A stretch of DNA of 36,711 nt, from NCBI GenBank assembly GCA_038210985.1, contig JBBQWB010000020.1, forward strand, positions 1 through 36,711, read 5' to 3'. Shown in pieces: positions 16,063 to 23,600 of the stretch (positions are counted from its first letter, which is position 1; every line of letters begins with the position of its first letter). The position numbers were made by a program, and so were the translations under genes. This DNA is from JAQUGA01 sp038210985 (GTDB taxonomy: Bacteria > Bacteroidota > Bacteroidia > Bacteroidales > WCHB1-69). The notes beneath the pieces are model-generated. The model was not told the DNA's origin. It saw nothing but the letters and a program-made list of their open reading frames with translations, and made no database searches.

Positions 16063-16722
16063 ATGGAAGCAACAAATCACTGTGTTTACAATCTAATTAT
16101 TCTTGATGAAAGTGGGTCGATGGAAAGCATTAAAAATCCAACCATTAGTGGTTTTAATGAGGTGGTAGAAACCATTAAAATGGTAGAGCAGAAATTTCCA
16201 ACACAAAAACATTACATATCCTTGGTTTCGTTTAACAGCGATGCAATAAAAGAAATTATTTGGAATGAGGAAGTTTCAAAACTAAAAAAAATACATACTG
16301 AAAATTATGAACCAAATTATTGTACTCCGTTATATGATGCTATTGGACATAGTGTTAACAAATTGAAAGCCCAATTACCAGTAGATACTTCTTACAATGT
16401 TTTGGTTACGATTCTTACCGATGGAGAATAAAATGCCTCCAAAGAGTATAATGCTCAAACCATTAAAACCATGGTTGAAGATTTAAAAACAAAATCGTGG
16501 ACTTTTGTCTATATTGGTGCAAATCATGATGTTGTAATGGCTGCCCGAAAAATGTCGATAACCAACACTCTTAGTTTTGAAGCCAATGAAGCATCGGTAA
16601 ATTTAGCATTTCTTAAAGATAAAAAAGCACGTTTGAAAGTGGCAGAAGCCACCATCAGTTACTCGAAAAATAATTTTAATGAAAATTATTTTATCGATGA
16701 AGATATAAAAAAACCTTCTTAA
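16063..16722 (+). pseudogene. von Willebrand factor A domain protein with one in-frame stop
   Basis: The frame encodes about 219 residues plus one internal stop. The vWA fold is clear: MIDAS motif DESGSM, the threonine in YCTPLYDAIGHSV, and the aspartate in TILTDGE; the second half (TWTFVYIGANHDVV-like, here SWTFVYIGANHDVVMAARKM) continues the family pattern. A TAA at 16429-16431 sits where homologs of this type usually have Glu (DGE-E-NASKEY), so a single GAA to TAA change would explain it. The ATG at 16471 would restart too late for a full domain. The rest of the frame is intact, so the lesion looks recent. It is probably cotranscribed with the RAMA-like gene. Confidence 0.82.
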
Positions 16723-16814
16723 TTAAAAAAAATGAAAATTTTAAAAGGGGTGTTGAAGATGTTTTTTGGGATCTAAAAATTATAAAATAAAATCATAAAT
16801 ATTATTGATGAAAA

Positions 16815-16952
16815 AATATTTACGGTTCGACATGCTCACCACATCGCAATTTAACCTTTACAATTTACAATAAAATAATATATTTTTGTAATATGAATAC
16901 ATTATTTCAAAACCCTTCCAACACACAAAACTACAACCGTTACAGAATCTAA
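16815..16952 (+). pseudogene. RHS-core junction cassette, copy 1 (promoter plus 19-codon stub)
   Basis: This copy has the shared 5' flank (TTTACGGTTCGACATGCTCA at 16820-16839, CAATTTACAATAAAAT at 16861-16876), a -7 box TATTTTTG (16881-16888), an ATG at 16893, and a reading frame MNTLFQNPSNTQNYNRYRI ending at the TAA at 16950. PSNTQNYNRY is the start of the conserved RHS-core end motif (NYNRYSYCLNNPLKYVDPSG), cut off after NYNRY. The same flank and junction are found in copies at 18298 and 20423. It is a fragment of an RHS-repeat toxin-tip cassette, not a working gene. Confidence 0.75.
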
Positions 16953-16974
16953 TAGAGATTTTTATTCAATATAA

Positions 16975-18009
16975 TTATATTTTATCATCAATCATCTCTC
17001 CCAATTGTGTTCTTAAATGTCTATCAAAATCCGATTCAAATAATTGGTCTTGCAACACTCTGTATTTTTCAAACTCTGTTTCGGCAAAAGATTTAGCAAT
17101 TTCAGCCGTCACTTTTCCTGAATTTTCGAGCACTTCACGTTGGTTAAACTGTAAGAAAACATTTAGTTTCTCTGCCCAATCACTCATTGTCATTGGAAAA
17201 CCCTTTTCTGCTTGGTCTTCGGCATAGTCTAAATACATCGTTACAAAGCGGTCGAGTGATTTTATTTCTTTTTCTTTTAGGTAATTTTTGGCTATCGAAA
17301 CATCTGTTTTGATAATTTTTCCTTCGGGTGAATTTTTCCAAGAATTTAGTCCCATGTGTTCTTTTTCGGCATTGGCACGACTTACAATCAATTCAGCGGC
17401 AGTTTGTCCATGTGTTGCAAAATGCAACTTGTTCTGTACTGTCGCAAAAAATGTTTTAGTTGTATCAGCATTTTTGTTGTAATCCATTGCCGTGACATAA
17501 ATGTCGGTTATTTTCTGATAAAAGCCCCTTTCGCTAGCCCTTATTTCTCTAATATCGGCAAGCAAGTCATCAAAATACTTTTTGCTTAAAAATGCACCGT
17601 TCTTTAATCTCTCCTTGTCCAACACATAACCACGTATTGCAAAATCGTGCAACACATTGGTAGCCCATTGTCTAAATTGCATGGCTCTGTTGGAGTTTAC
17701 TCTATAACCAACAGAAATAATCATTTCCAGATTATAAAATTCTACATCTCTTTCTACTTTTCTTTTTCCTTCATTTTGAACTATTCGAAAATTTCGAATA
17801 GTTGCCTCTTTTTGTTCCTGCGATTTTAAAATTTCTTTGATATGATAGTTAATTGTATTCACTTCCACTTCAAAAAGTACGGATATAAGTTTCTGAGATA
17901 ACCATACGGTTTCGTCCTCAACACGAACTTCGATAGTATTTTCGCCAGCCTGGTTTGTAAAAACAAGAAATTCAGCAGTGCTATTTCGTATTTGTAGTTT
18001 CTTAGCCAT
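16975..18009 (-). CDS. rhuM: RhuM-family (virulence RhuM) protein
   Basis: A 344-residue protein matching the RhuM family over its whole length: N-terminal EVRVEDETVWLSQKLISVLF, a helix-turn-helix-like region (TINYHIKEILKSQEQ), the signature YNLEMIISVGYRVNSNRAMQ followed by FRQWATNVLHDFAIRGYVLD, and a C-terminal helical half with YQKITDIYVTAMDYN and MTMSDWAEKLNVFLQFN. RhuM proteins were first found in Salmonella pathogenicity island 3 and are spread with mobile and defence-linked loci; their function is unknown, though a nucleic-acid role is suspected. The gene is complete. It lies between two RHS-junction copies (16912-16945 and 18119-18149) in opposite orientation to them. Confidence 0.88.
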   Translation of the reverse strand: MAKKLQIRNSTAEFLVFTNQAGENTIEVRVEDETVWLSQKLISVLFEVEVNTINYHIKEILKSQEQKEATIRNFRIVQNEGKRKVERDVEFYNLEMIISVGYRVNSNRAMQFRQWATNVLHDFAIRGYVLDKERLKNGAFLSKKYFDDLLADIREIRASERGFYQKITDIYVTAMDYNKNADTTKTFFATVQNKLHFATHGQTAAELIVSRANAEKEHMGLNSWKNSPEGKIIKTDVSIAKNYLKEKEIKSLDRFVTMYLDYAEDQAEKGFPMTMSDWAEKLNVFLQFNQREVLENSGKVTAEIAKSFAETEFEKYRVLQDQLFESDFDRHLRTQLGEMIDDKI

Positions 18010-18118
18010 ATTTCATTATAAAAATTTCACTTTCTAAATCCAAATTTTGTAAACAAAACTACAACAAATTTTGGGTTATGTGCAAAACTTGCATTTACTA
18101 TTTGAACTTACGATTTAT

Positions 18119-18296
18119 CCCTTCCAACTCCCAAAACTACAACCGATACAGCTATTGTTTAAATAATCCGTTGAAATATGTGGATCCAAGTGGGTGTAAA
18201 ATTTTCATCATAAAAAAATCAAATAATTGTAAAATCGAAATTGGTAATTTTAAATTTGTCGCAACGCAAGAAGTAGCAAATATATTTACAATTTAA
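18119..18296 (+). pseudogene. RHS-core tip cassette, copy 2 (5'-truncated)
   Basis: The frame reads PSNSQNYNRYSYCLNNPLKY then VDPSGCKIFIIKKSNNCKIEIGNFKF and ends at the TAA at 18294. It holds the complete RHS-core end motif plus a 40-residue tip rich in Lys/Ile. The upstream flank, promoter and ATG of the other copies are absent here; the similarity begins at CCCTTCCAAC. The tip is almost the same as in copy 4 (20499), with about six residue differences. The tip is too short to be a full RHS toxin. Confidence 0.72.
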
Positions 18297-18297
18297 T

Positions 18298-18656
18298 CTT
18301 TACAATTTACAATAAAATAATATATATTTGTAATATGAATACATTGTTCCAATCCCCTTCCAACTCCCAAAACTACAACCGTTATGTTGAAATATGTGGA
18401 TCCAAGTGGATATGTATTTCTAAATCCATGGTCCGAATATATTGCTGGTCCGAAAAAATATTATACATGGATGCCAGAATTTCATGAAGAATATTTAGAC
18501 AATCAAGGTGGAAATTGGAAGTACAAAGGTGAAAACATAAATACGAGAGGTTTTTATGGCGATGAAAAAGGAATGTGGATAAGTAAATTAAACGAATACG
18601 ATGAATTAATATCTATAGGCATCCTAAATCAATTATACTATAAAACTACGATATAA
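18298..18656 (+). pseudogene. RHS-core tip cassette, copy 3, with a different tip
   Basis: This copy has the shared flank, a -7 box TATATTTG (18323-18330) and an ATG at 18335 reading MNTLFQSPSNSQNYNRY. About 20 bases of the core are missing after NYNRY (relative to copies 2 and 4), which shifts the frame. The correct tip frame continues from LKYVDPSG (an ATG at 18384 happens to be in frame) through YVFLNPWSEYIAGPKKYYTW and about 70 more residues to the TAA at 18654. This tip is unrelated to the one in copies 2 and 4. It is acidic and aromatic; I do not recognise a toxin or immunity family. Expression from the internal ATG is possible but unproven. Confidence 0.68.
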
Positions 18657-18696
18657 TTGCAACTTTGGAAAATCAAATGTTCTATTTTGTAAAAAT

Positions 18697-19387
18697 TTAA
18701 AAATTTATTTTTAACAACAAAAAATGTTTTGTTATCTGAAAATATTTCCGCAAATAAGTTTTACCCTGTAACCAGATATCTTCAACTGGGTTTTGTTCTG
18801 GTGCATTTGGGGCAAATAAGACACAGGTTGTTGTCCATTCTTCTGGCGGTAAATCCTTGTTAATTTGTTGAAGGTATTCTTTCATTGCAGAATAACGATG
18901 ATAACTTGCACCATCCCAAATAAGCATTATCTTTTTGTTTTTGAATACCTTCTGAATGGTTTTTACATAATGAACAGTATTTCCCCCATTTCCTTTGTTG
19001 TAAGGAGCAATATGAAATTCACCAGTTAAAAATTTGACAGCACCATAATATGTTTGGCGTTCTCTTTTATTTAAAATTGGAATAGCTACTTTTTCATTTG
19101 TTTTTCCCCATACATAACCAAGCGTATCGCCCCATAATAAGTGGCATTCGTCTTGCATTAGTATGACCATATCCCCGGAGAGAATTTCCTCCTTGTGGAA
19201 TTGGAGTTTTTTTTATCTCCTCTTGCTTGCTGGCAATTTTATCTTCATCTTTTTTTGGATTCACTTTTTCACTTTTTTTCCAACTCATACCTGCATTGTG
19301 CAATAAATCATAACACGTTTTTTTTGATTTAAAAACGACACTATATCTTTCATTAATGCTCATAAAGTAAGTAAAAACCCAATTCAT
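18697..19387 (-). pseudogene. IS630-family transposase, truncated and frameshifted
   Basis: Two overlapping minus-strand frames together give the DDE half of an IS630-type transposase. The upstream frame (19387 to about 19200) ends LLHNAGMSWKKSEKVNPKKD EDKIASKQEE; the downstream frame (from about 19170) carries MQDECHLLWGDTLGYVWGKT, IMLIWDGASYHRYSAMKEYL and CVLFAPNAPEQNPVEDIW, which hold the three catalytic acidic residues (D of QDE, D of WDG, E of VED). A frameshift lies between 19170 and 19215. The N-terminal helix-turn-helix region is missing. I found no clear terminal repeats, so the element's ends are not defined. Confidence 0.82.
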
Positions 19388-19527
19388 ATTTTTCTGCTAT
19401 TCATGTTCAATGCTATTTACCTGATATTCTACTATTATTGGTTTTATATAAGAAAAAAAGACGAAATACGGAGTGAATAAAATGTATTACGACTTCATTT
19501 TCTTTACCTCTGTCCTGATTTTTTTAT

Positions 19528-19535
19528 TAAATTTG
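19528..19535 (+). promoter_or_regulatory. -7 promoter box for the ORF6N gene remnant
   Basis: TAAATTTG matches TAnnTTTG, ending 26 bases before the ATG at 19562. Confidence 0.5.
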
Positions 19536-19561
19536 CTTTTAGTTGAATTAACATAGCATAA

Positions 19562-20373
19562 ATGAATCCCAATGAATCCATAGTAAATACAAAGAAAATT
19601 CAAGACAAGATTTTTACGATACGAGGATTGCAAGTAATTATAGACAGTGATTTGGCTGAGATGTATCAAGTTCCTACAGGAAGAATAAACGAACAAGTTA
19701 AAAGAAATAAAGAGCGATATCAAGTTGGGGTGGACGTAGAACACTTCCTTTTGTGTTTACAGAGCAAGGAGTTTCATCCTTATCTGGTATTTTAAAAAGT
19801 GATGTTGCCATAAACGTATATATAAATATTATCCGTGCTTTTGTTGAAATGCAAAAATTTATGATACATAATGCATCCGTTTTTCAAAGAATTGAAAATG
19901 TAGAACAAAAACAATTACAAACAGACCTAAAAATCGACCATATTCTTAACGCTCTTGAAGAAAAAACGCTTACTCCTAAACAAGGCATTTACTACAACGG
20001 ACAAATTTTCGATGCCTAGGTGTTTGCTTCCGAATTGGTGAAATCAGCCGAAAAATCCATTGTTCTTATCGATAATTATATCGATGAATCGGTGCTTAAT
20101 TTGTTACTCAAAAGGAAAGAAAATGTCGATGTAAAAATATTTACAGCAAACTTTACCCCAACACTCAAAACCGACCTCGAAAAACACAACAGGCAATATA
20201 TGCCTATTGAAATCAAGGTTTACAAAAATGCCCACGACCGTTTTTTGATTATTGACCAAAAACAGGTGTATCACATTGGAGCATCGCTCAAAGATTTAGG
20301 AAAAAAACTTTTTGGATTCTCAAAAATGGATATGGATGTAGGTGCGATATTGAAAATGATAACAGCAAAATGA
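19562..20373 (+). pseudogene. ORF6N-domain protein with deletion/frameshift and a stop codon
   Basis: The start is typical of ORF6N DNA-binding proteins: KIFTIRGLQVIIDSDLAEMYQV then GRINEQVKRNKERYQ. The expected middle (about 40 residues in relatives) is missing, and the frame shifts near 19740; the other frame continues with LPFVFTEQGVSSLSGILKSD and AINVYINIIRAFVEMQKF. Then a TAG at 20017-20019 replaces the tyrosine expected in GQIFDA-Y-VFAS. The C-terminal half (SAEKSIVLIDNYIDESVLNL and NAHDRFLIIDQKQVYHIGAS) is the PLD-like domain often found in these proteins. Two independent lesions make a functional product unlikely. It retains a promoter box. Confidence 0.82.
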
Positions 20374-20422
20374 TAAAAATTTCATCCCGAATTACCGCTT
20401 ATCCAACCTCTGCTGTGAAAAT

Positions 20423-20696
20423 AAATTTACGGTTCGACATGCTCACCACATCGCAATTTAATCTTTACAATTTACAATAAAATTAATATTTTTAACACAT
20501 GAATCCTGTTTTACAAAACCCTTCCAACTCCCAAAACTACAACCGATACAGCTATTGTTTAAATAATCCGTTAAAATATGTGGATCCGAGTGGGTGTAAA
20601 ATTTTCATCATAAAAAAATCAAATAATTGTAAAATCGAAATTGGCCATTTTAAATTTATCGCGATGCAAGAAGCAACAAAAATATTTACAATTTAA
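20423..20696 (+). pseudogene. RHS-core tip cassette, copy 4
   Basis: The shared 5' flank (20424-20480) is nearly identical to that of copy 1, followed by an ATG at 20499 and the frame MNPVLQNPSNSQNYNRYSYC, LNNPLKYVDPSG, then the tip CKIFIIKKSNNCKIEIGHFK to a TAA at 20694. The -7 box seen in copies 1 and 3 is here TATTTTTA, so the G of TTTG is lost. The 65-residue frame is open and complete, but it encodes only the end of an RHS core with a 38-residue tip, so I treat it as an orphan tip fragment. Confidence 0.72.
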
Positions 20697-20836
20697 CCTT
20701 TACTTTACAATTCGACTCAACACATCATCAAATCCTCACATTATCACATCAGCTAATCAACATATCACCACATCCAACTAACATCTCAATACCCAATACT
20801 TTAAACTTTGGTTTCGACAGGCTCAACCTTCGCTAC

Positions 20837-20862
20837 TTGTTTGTTGTTTGTTGTTTGTTGTT
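20837..20862 (+). repeat. Heptanucleotide tandem repeat (TTGTTTG, 3.7 copies)
   Basis: TTGTTTG is repeated at 20837, 20844 and 20851 with a partial fourth copy, 27 bases beyond the 3' end of yggS. It is a simple sequence repeat that could vary in length by slippage. It is outside any gene I support. A copy of the TTTCGACAGGCTCAACC dispersed repeat lies just before it (20812-20828). Confidence 0.7.
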
Positions 20863-20888
20863 CTTTTCTGCTTTCACCTTTTAACTTT

Positions 20889-21563
20889 TCACTTCGTTCC
20901 TCTTTTCCCAAAAATAGCGCTCCCAATTCGCACCATGGTGCTTCCTTCCTCTATAGCAAGGGTGTAATCGTCGGTCATGCCCATCGAAATTTCGGCAAAA
21001 AAAGGAGCTTCGGCAAAAAAATTCTTTTTAATTTGATTAAAAATTCTTTTTAGGTTTGAAAATTCTTTGCGAATTTGAATTTCATTATCGGTAAAAGTTG
21101 CCATTCCCATAACACCGCAAATACGAATGTTTTTCAATTGCGAAAATTCTAAACTATTAAGCAAATCGTTGGCTTCTTGAATATCCAAGCCAAACTTTGT
21201 TTCCTCTTCGGCAATATAAAACTGAAGCAAACAATCAATTATTCGATTGTTTTTTAAAGCTTGTTTATTTATTTCTGCCAAAATTTTCAAGCTGTCGATG
21301 CTATGAATCATCTTTACAAAAGGAGCAATATACTTAACTTTATTGGTTTGAAGGTGTCCGATAAAATGCCATTCTATGTCTTTTGGTAACAAAAGATGTT
21401 TTTCGCTCAACTCTTGAGCTTTGTTTTCGCCAAAAACTCTTTGTCCAGCATCGTAAACTAATTTTATGGTTTCGGCAGATTTAGTTTTACTTACTGCAAT
21501 TAGTTTTACGGTTTTAGGCAACCCCGAAACAATATATTTCAGTTGTTCTACAATATATTCCAT
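20889..21563 (-). CDS. yggS: YggS-family pyridoxal phosphate homeostasis protein
   Basis: A 224-residue PLP-binding protein of the YggS/PROSC family, which buffers free pyridoxal phosphate and affects amino-acid and keto-acid balance. Visible are the PLP lysine K26 in LIAVSKTK, the GENKAQEL motif, WHFIGHLQTNKVK, HSIDSLKI, and the phosphate-binding end SMGMTDDYTLAIEEGSTMVR then IGSAIFG. The length is normal. It is divergent from the LTA-synthase-family gene, with overlapping promoter boxes in the 74-base gap. Confidence 0.93.
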   Translation of the reverse strand: MEYIVEQLKYIVSGLPKTVKLIAVSKTKSAETIKLVYDAGQRVFGENKAQELSEKHLLLPKDIEWHFIGHLQTNKVKYIAPFVKMIHSIDSLKILAEINKQALKNNRIIDCLLQFYIAEEETKFGLDIQEANDLLNSLEFSQLKNIRICGVMGMATFTDNEIQIRKEFSNLKRIFNQIKKNFFAEAPFFAEISMGMTDDYTLAIEEGSTMVRIGSAIFGKRGTK

Positions 21564-21607
21564 AATGTGTCAATTCGTATAACTATTCGTATGTCTGAAA
21601 TTATGAG

Positions 21608-21615
21608 TACGTTTG
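21608..21615 (+). promoter_or_regulatory. -7 promoter box for the LTA-synthase-family gene
   Basis: TACGTTTG matches TAnnTTTG, ending 22 bases before the ATG at 21638. Confidence 0.45.
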
Positions 21616-21620
21616 TTTTG

Positions 21621-21628
21621 CAAAATTA
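21621..21628 (-). promoter_or_regulatory. -7 promoter box for yggS
   Basis: TAATTTTG on the minus strand matches TAnnTTTG, 57 bases upstream of the yggS ATG. It lies 5 bases from the plus-strand box at 21608-21615, so the two divergent promoters would compete. Confidence 0.45.
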
Positions 21629-21637
21629 CAATTTTAT

Positions 21638-23497
21638 ATGAAACGTTTAATACTCTTTTTACTTAAATACGTTCTGTTTTGGCTTTTGCTTTTCACTTTT
21701 TTCAGAATTTTATTCTTGGTATTTTATCACACATTAATACATAATGAGTCAATTCCGTTCACCGAAACGATAAAGGTTTTTTACCATGCACTTAATTTAG
21801 ATTTATCTTTTTTAGGCTACCTGATGATTGTTCCTTTTTTTATTTTGCTGATTAATTTATTTATTAATCGTCCCTTTTTTCAAAAAATATTGGATGGAAT
21901 AAGCTTTTTTTATATTGTACTTTGCAGTTTAATTTCGATGGGCGAAATTGGAATTTACGATGAATGGCGGACAAAGCTAAACTACAAGGCCTTAGCGTAT
22001 TTAGAACATCCATCCGAAGTTTTTAACTCCATTTCGCGACTTAAGTTTGCCTTATTAATCACCGTTTTGGTATCCGTTATTGCACTTTGGATTTTTTTAT
22101 ACCGAAAATGGTTTCGATATCCTTACAAAATTAAAATTGCTCATCTTTGGCAAAAGATTTCATTTATTTTGATTTCGCCTTTTATTCTTTTTTATTTCAT
22201 TCGAGGAGGTTTACAGGGCATACCTATTTCGCAAAGCGATGCTTGGTTTTCCAATCATTTAATTTTAAACGATGTAGCGGTCAATCCTTCGTGGAATTTA
22301 ATGGCAAACATGATTAAAATGAAAGATTTGCTGAACGAAAATCCATTTGTTAGTTTTGATGATAATTATGCCCAAACCATAGTTAATGAAATGCATAAAG
22401 TGGAAAAAGATACCACCATTTCCATTTTAACCACAAAAAAACCAAATATCGTTTTAATTATTCTAGAAAGTTGGCCAGCAGCTGTAATCGAAAGTATTGG
22501 TGGTGATAATTACATTGCTCCAAATTTTAATAAACTCGAAAAAGAAGGAATTTTATTCAATCATTTATATTCTAGTGGAAATCGCTCGCAACAGGGTATG
22601 GCATCCATTTTTGGAGGATTTCCAGCGATTCCAATTACCACTCTTACCGAATATCCCGAAAAATATTCGAGTTTGCCAAGTTTGACAAAAATTTTGAATA
22701 AAAATGGCTGGAATAGTTCGTTTTATTTTGGCGGACAACTGCGATATGGGAATATCAAATCGTACATTATTTACAACGAATTTAATCGAATTATTGAAGG
22801 AGAAAATTTTTCAAATTCAGTTCCTCGCGGAAAACTGGGTGTACACGATGAGTTTCTTTTTGAGCGAAATTTGAACGATTTAAAAAACGAAAAACAACCG
22901 TTTTTTAGTGCCATGTTTACCATGAGTTCGCATTCGCCCTATGACCAGCCAATTCAAAATATTATTAAAAAAGATGTTTCGGAACTGCCATTTTTAAATT
23001 CCGTTTTTTATACCGATCATGCACTTGGCGATTACTTTGAGGAAGCTCGAAAACAATCTTGGTTTGCAAATACTCTTTTTATCATTGTATCCGACCACAG
23101 CCATGTTTCGCATAAAAACTATCCTTTGCAAACTTTCAACTATCATCAAATTCCAATGCTTTTTGTGGGTAACGTGATAAAACCCGAGTTTAAAGGAACA
23201 AAGTATGAAAAAACTTCTTCTCAAACCGATTTGCCAGCCACTTTACTAAAGCAATTAGGCTTAGATGCTTCTGCCTTTATTTGGTCGAAAAACCTTTTTA
23301 ATCCTTATTCGCCCGAATTTGCGTATTTTGAAATGAACGAAGGAGTGGGTTGGAAATCAAAAGATGGTTTGTTTGTATATGATAAACTTCATGATAAATT
23401 TTTGCAAAAAGAATTGGATTCAATCAATGCCCAAAAAACCCTGATTCAAGGTAAAGCGTATTTGCAAGAAGTGTTTAGGCAATTTTTGAGTTTTTAA
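21638..23497 (+). CDS. LTA synthase-family phosphoglycerol/phosphoethanolamine-type transferase
   Basis: A 619-residue inner-membrane protein: five predicted membrane helices in the first 200 residues (for example LLKYVLFWLLLFTFFRILFL, FLGYLMIVPFFILLINLFI, FALLITVLVSVIALWIFL) followed by a periplasmic sulfatase-fold domain (about 260-560). Metal and catalytic residues are visible: E277 in LIILESWP, the candidate nucleophile S317 in GNRSQQG, and D486/H487 in IIVSDHSH. Members transfer phosphoglycerol or similar head groups from phospholipids to glycans or lipids in the envelope; the acceptor in Bacteroidota is generally unknown. The family's nucleophile is Thr in LtaS; Ser is seen here. It may share a regulatory region with yggS. 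Confidence 0.88.
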   Translation: MKRLILFLLKYVLFWLLLFTFFRILFLVFYHTLIHNESIPFTETIKVFYHALNLDLSFLGYLMIVPFFILLINLFINRPFFQKILDGISFFYIVLCSLISMGEIGIYDEWRTKLNYKALAYLEHPSEVFNSISRLKFALLITVLVSVIALWIFLYRKWFRYPYKIKIAHLWQKISFILISPFILFYFIRGGLQGIPISQSDAWFSNHLILNDVAVNPSWNLMANMIKMKDLLNENPFVSFDDNYAQTIVNEMHKVEKDTTISILTTKKPNIVLIILESWPAAVIESIGGDNYIAPNFNKLEKEGILFNHLYSSGNRSQQGMASIFGGFPAIPITTLTEYPEKYSSLPSLTKILNKNGWNSSFYFGGQLRYGNIKSYIIYNEFNRIIEGENFSNSVPRGKLGVHDEFLFERNLNDLKNEKQPFFSAMFTMSSHSPYDQPIQNIIKKDVSELPFLNSVFYTDHALGDYFEEARKQSWFANTLFIIVSDHSHVSHKNYPLQTFNYHQIPMLFVGNVIKPEFKGTKYEKTSSQTDLPATLLKQLGLDASAFIWSKNLFNPYSPEFAYFEMNEGVGWKSKDGLFVYDKLHDKFLQKELDSINAQKTLIQGKAYLQEVFRQFLSF

Positions 23498-23600
23498 TTT
23501 ACACGGAATCATTGTTTTATCGAAATAGTAAATCAGTATCTTTTTATTTAAACACTGCACATTGTCGATAATGCGTAATTTTACACTCTAATAATGCAAA

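Noticed and set aside
16731..16775. 14-codon frame MKILKGVLKMFFGI after the vWA gene
   Set aside because: It could be the stub of a third gene in the operon, but it is too short to support and has no second piece nearby.
6846..20019. Stop-codon recoding (TAA/TAG read as sense) to rescue flotillin, vWA and ORF6N genes
   Set aside because: The stops replace different residues, each of these regions also shows truncation or frameshifts except vWA, and intact genes in the window use TAA and TAG as normal stops.
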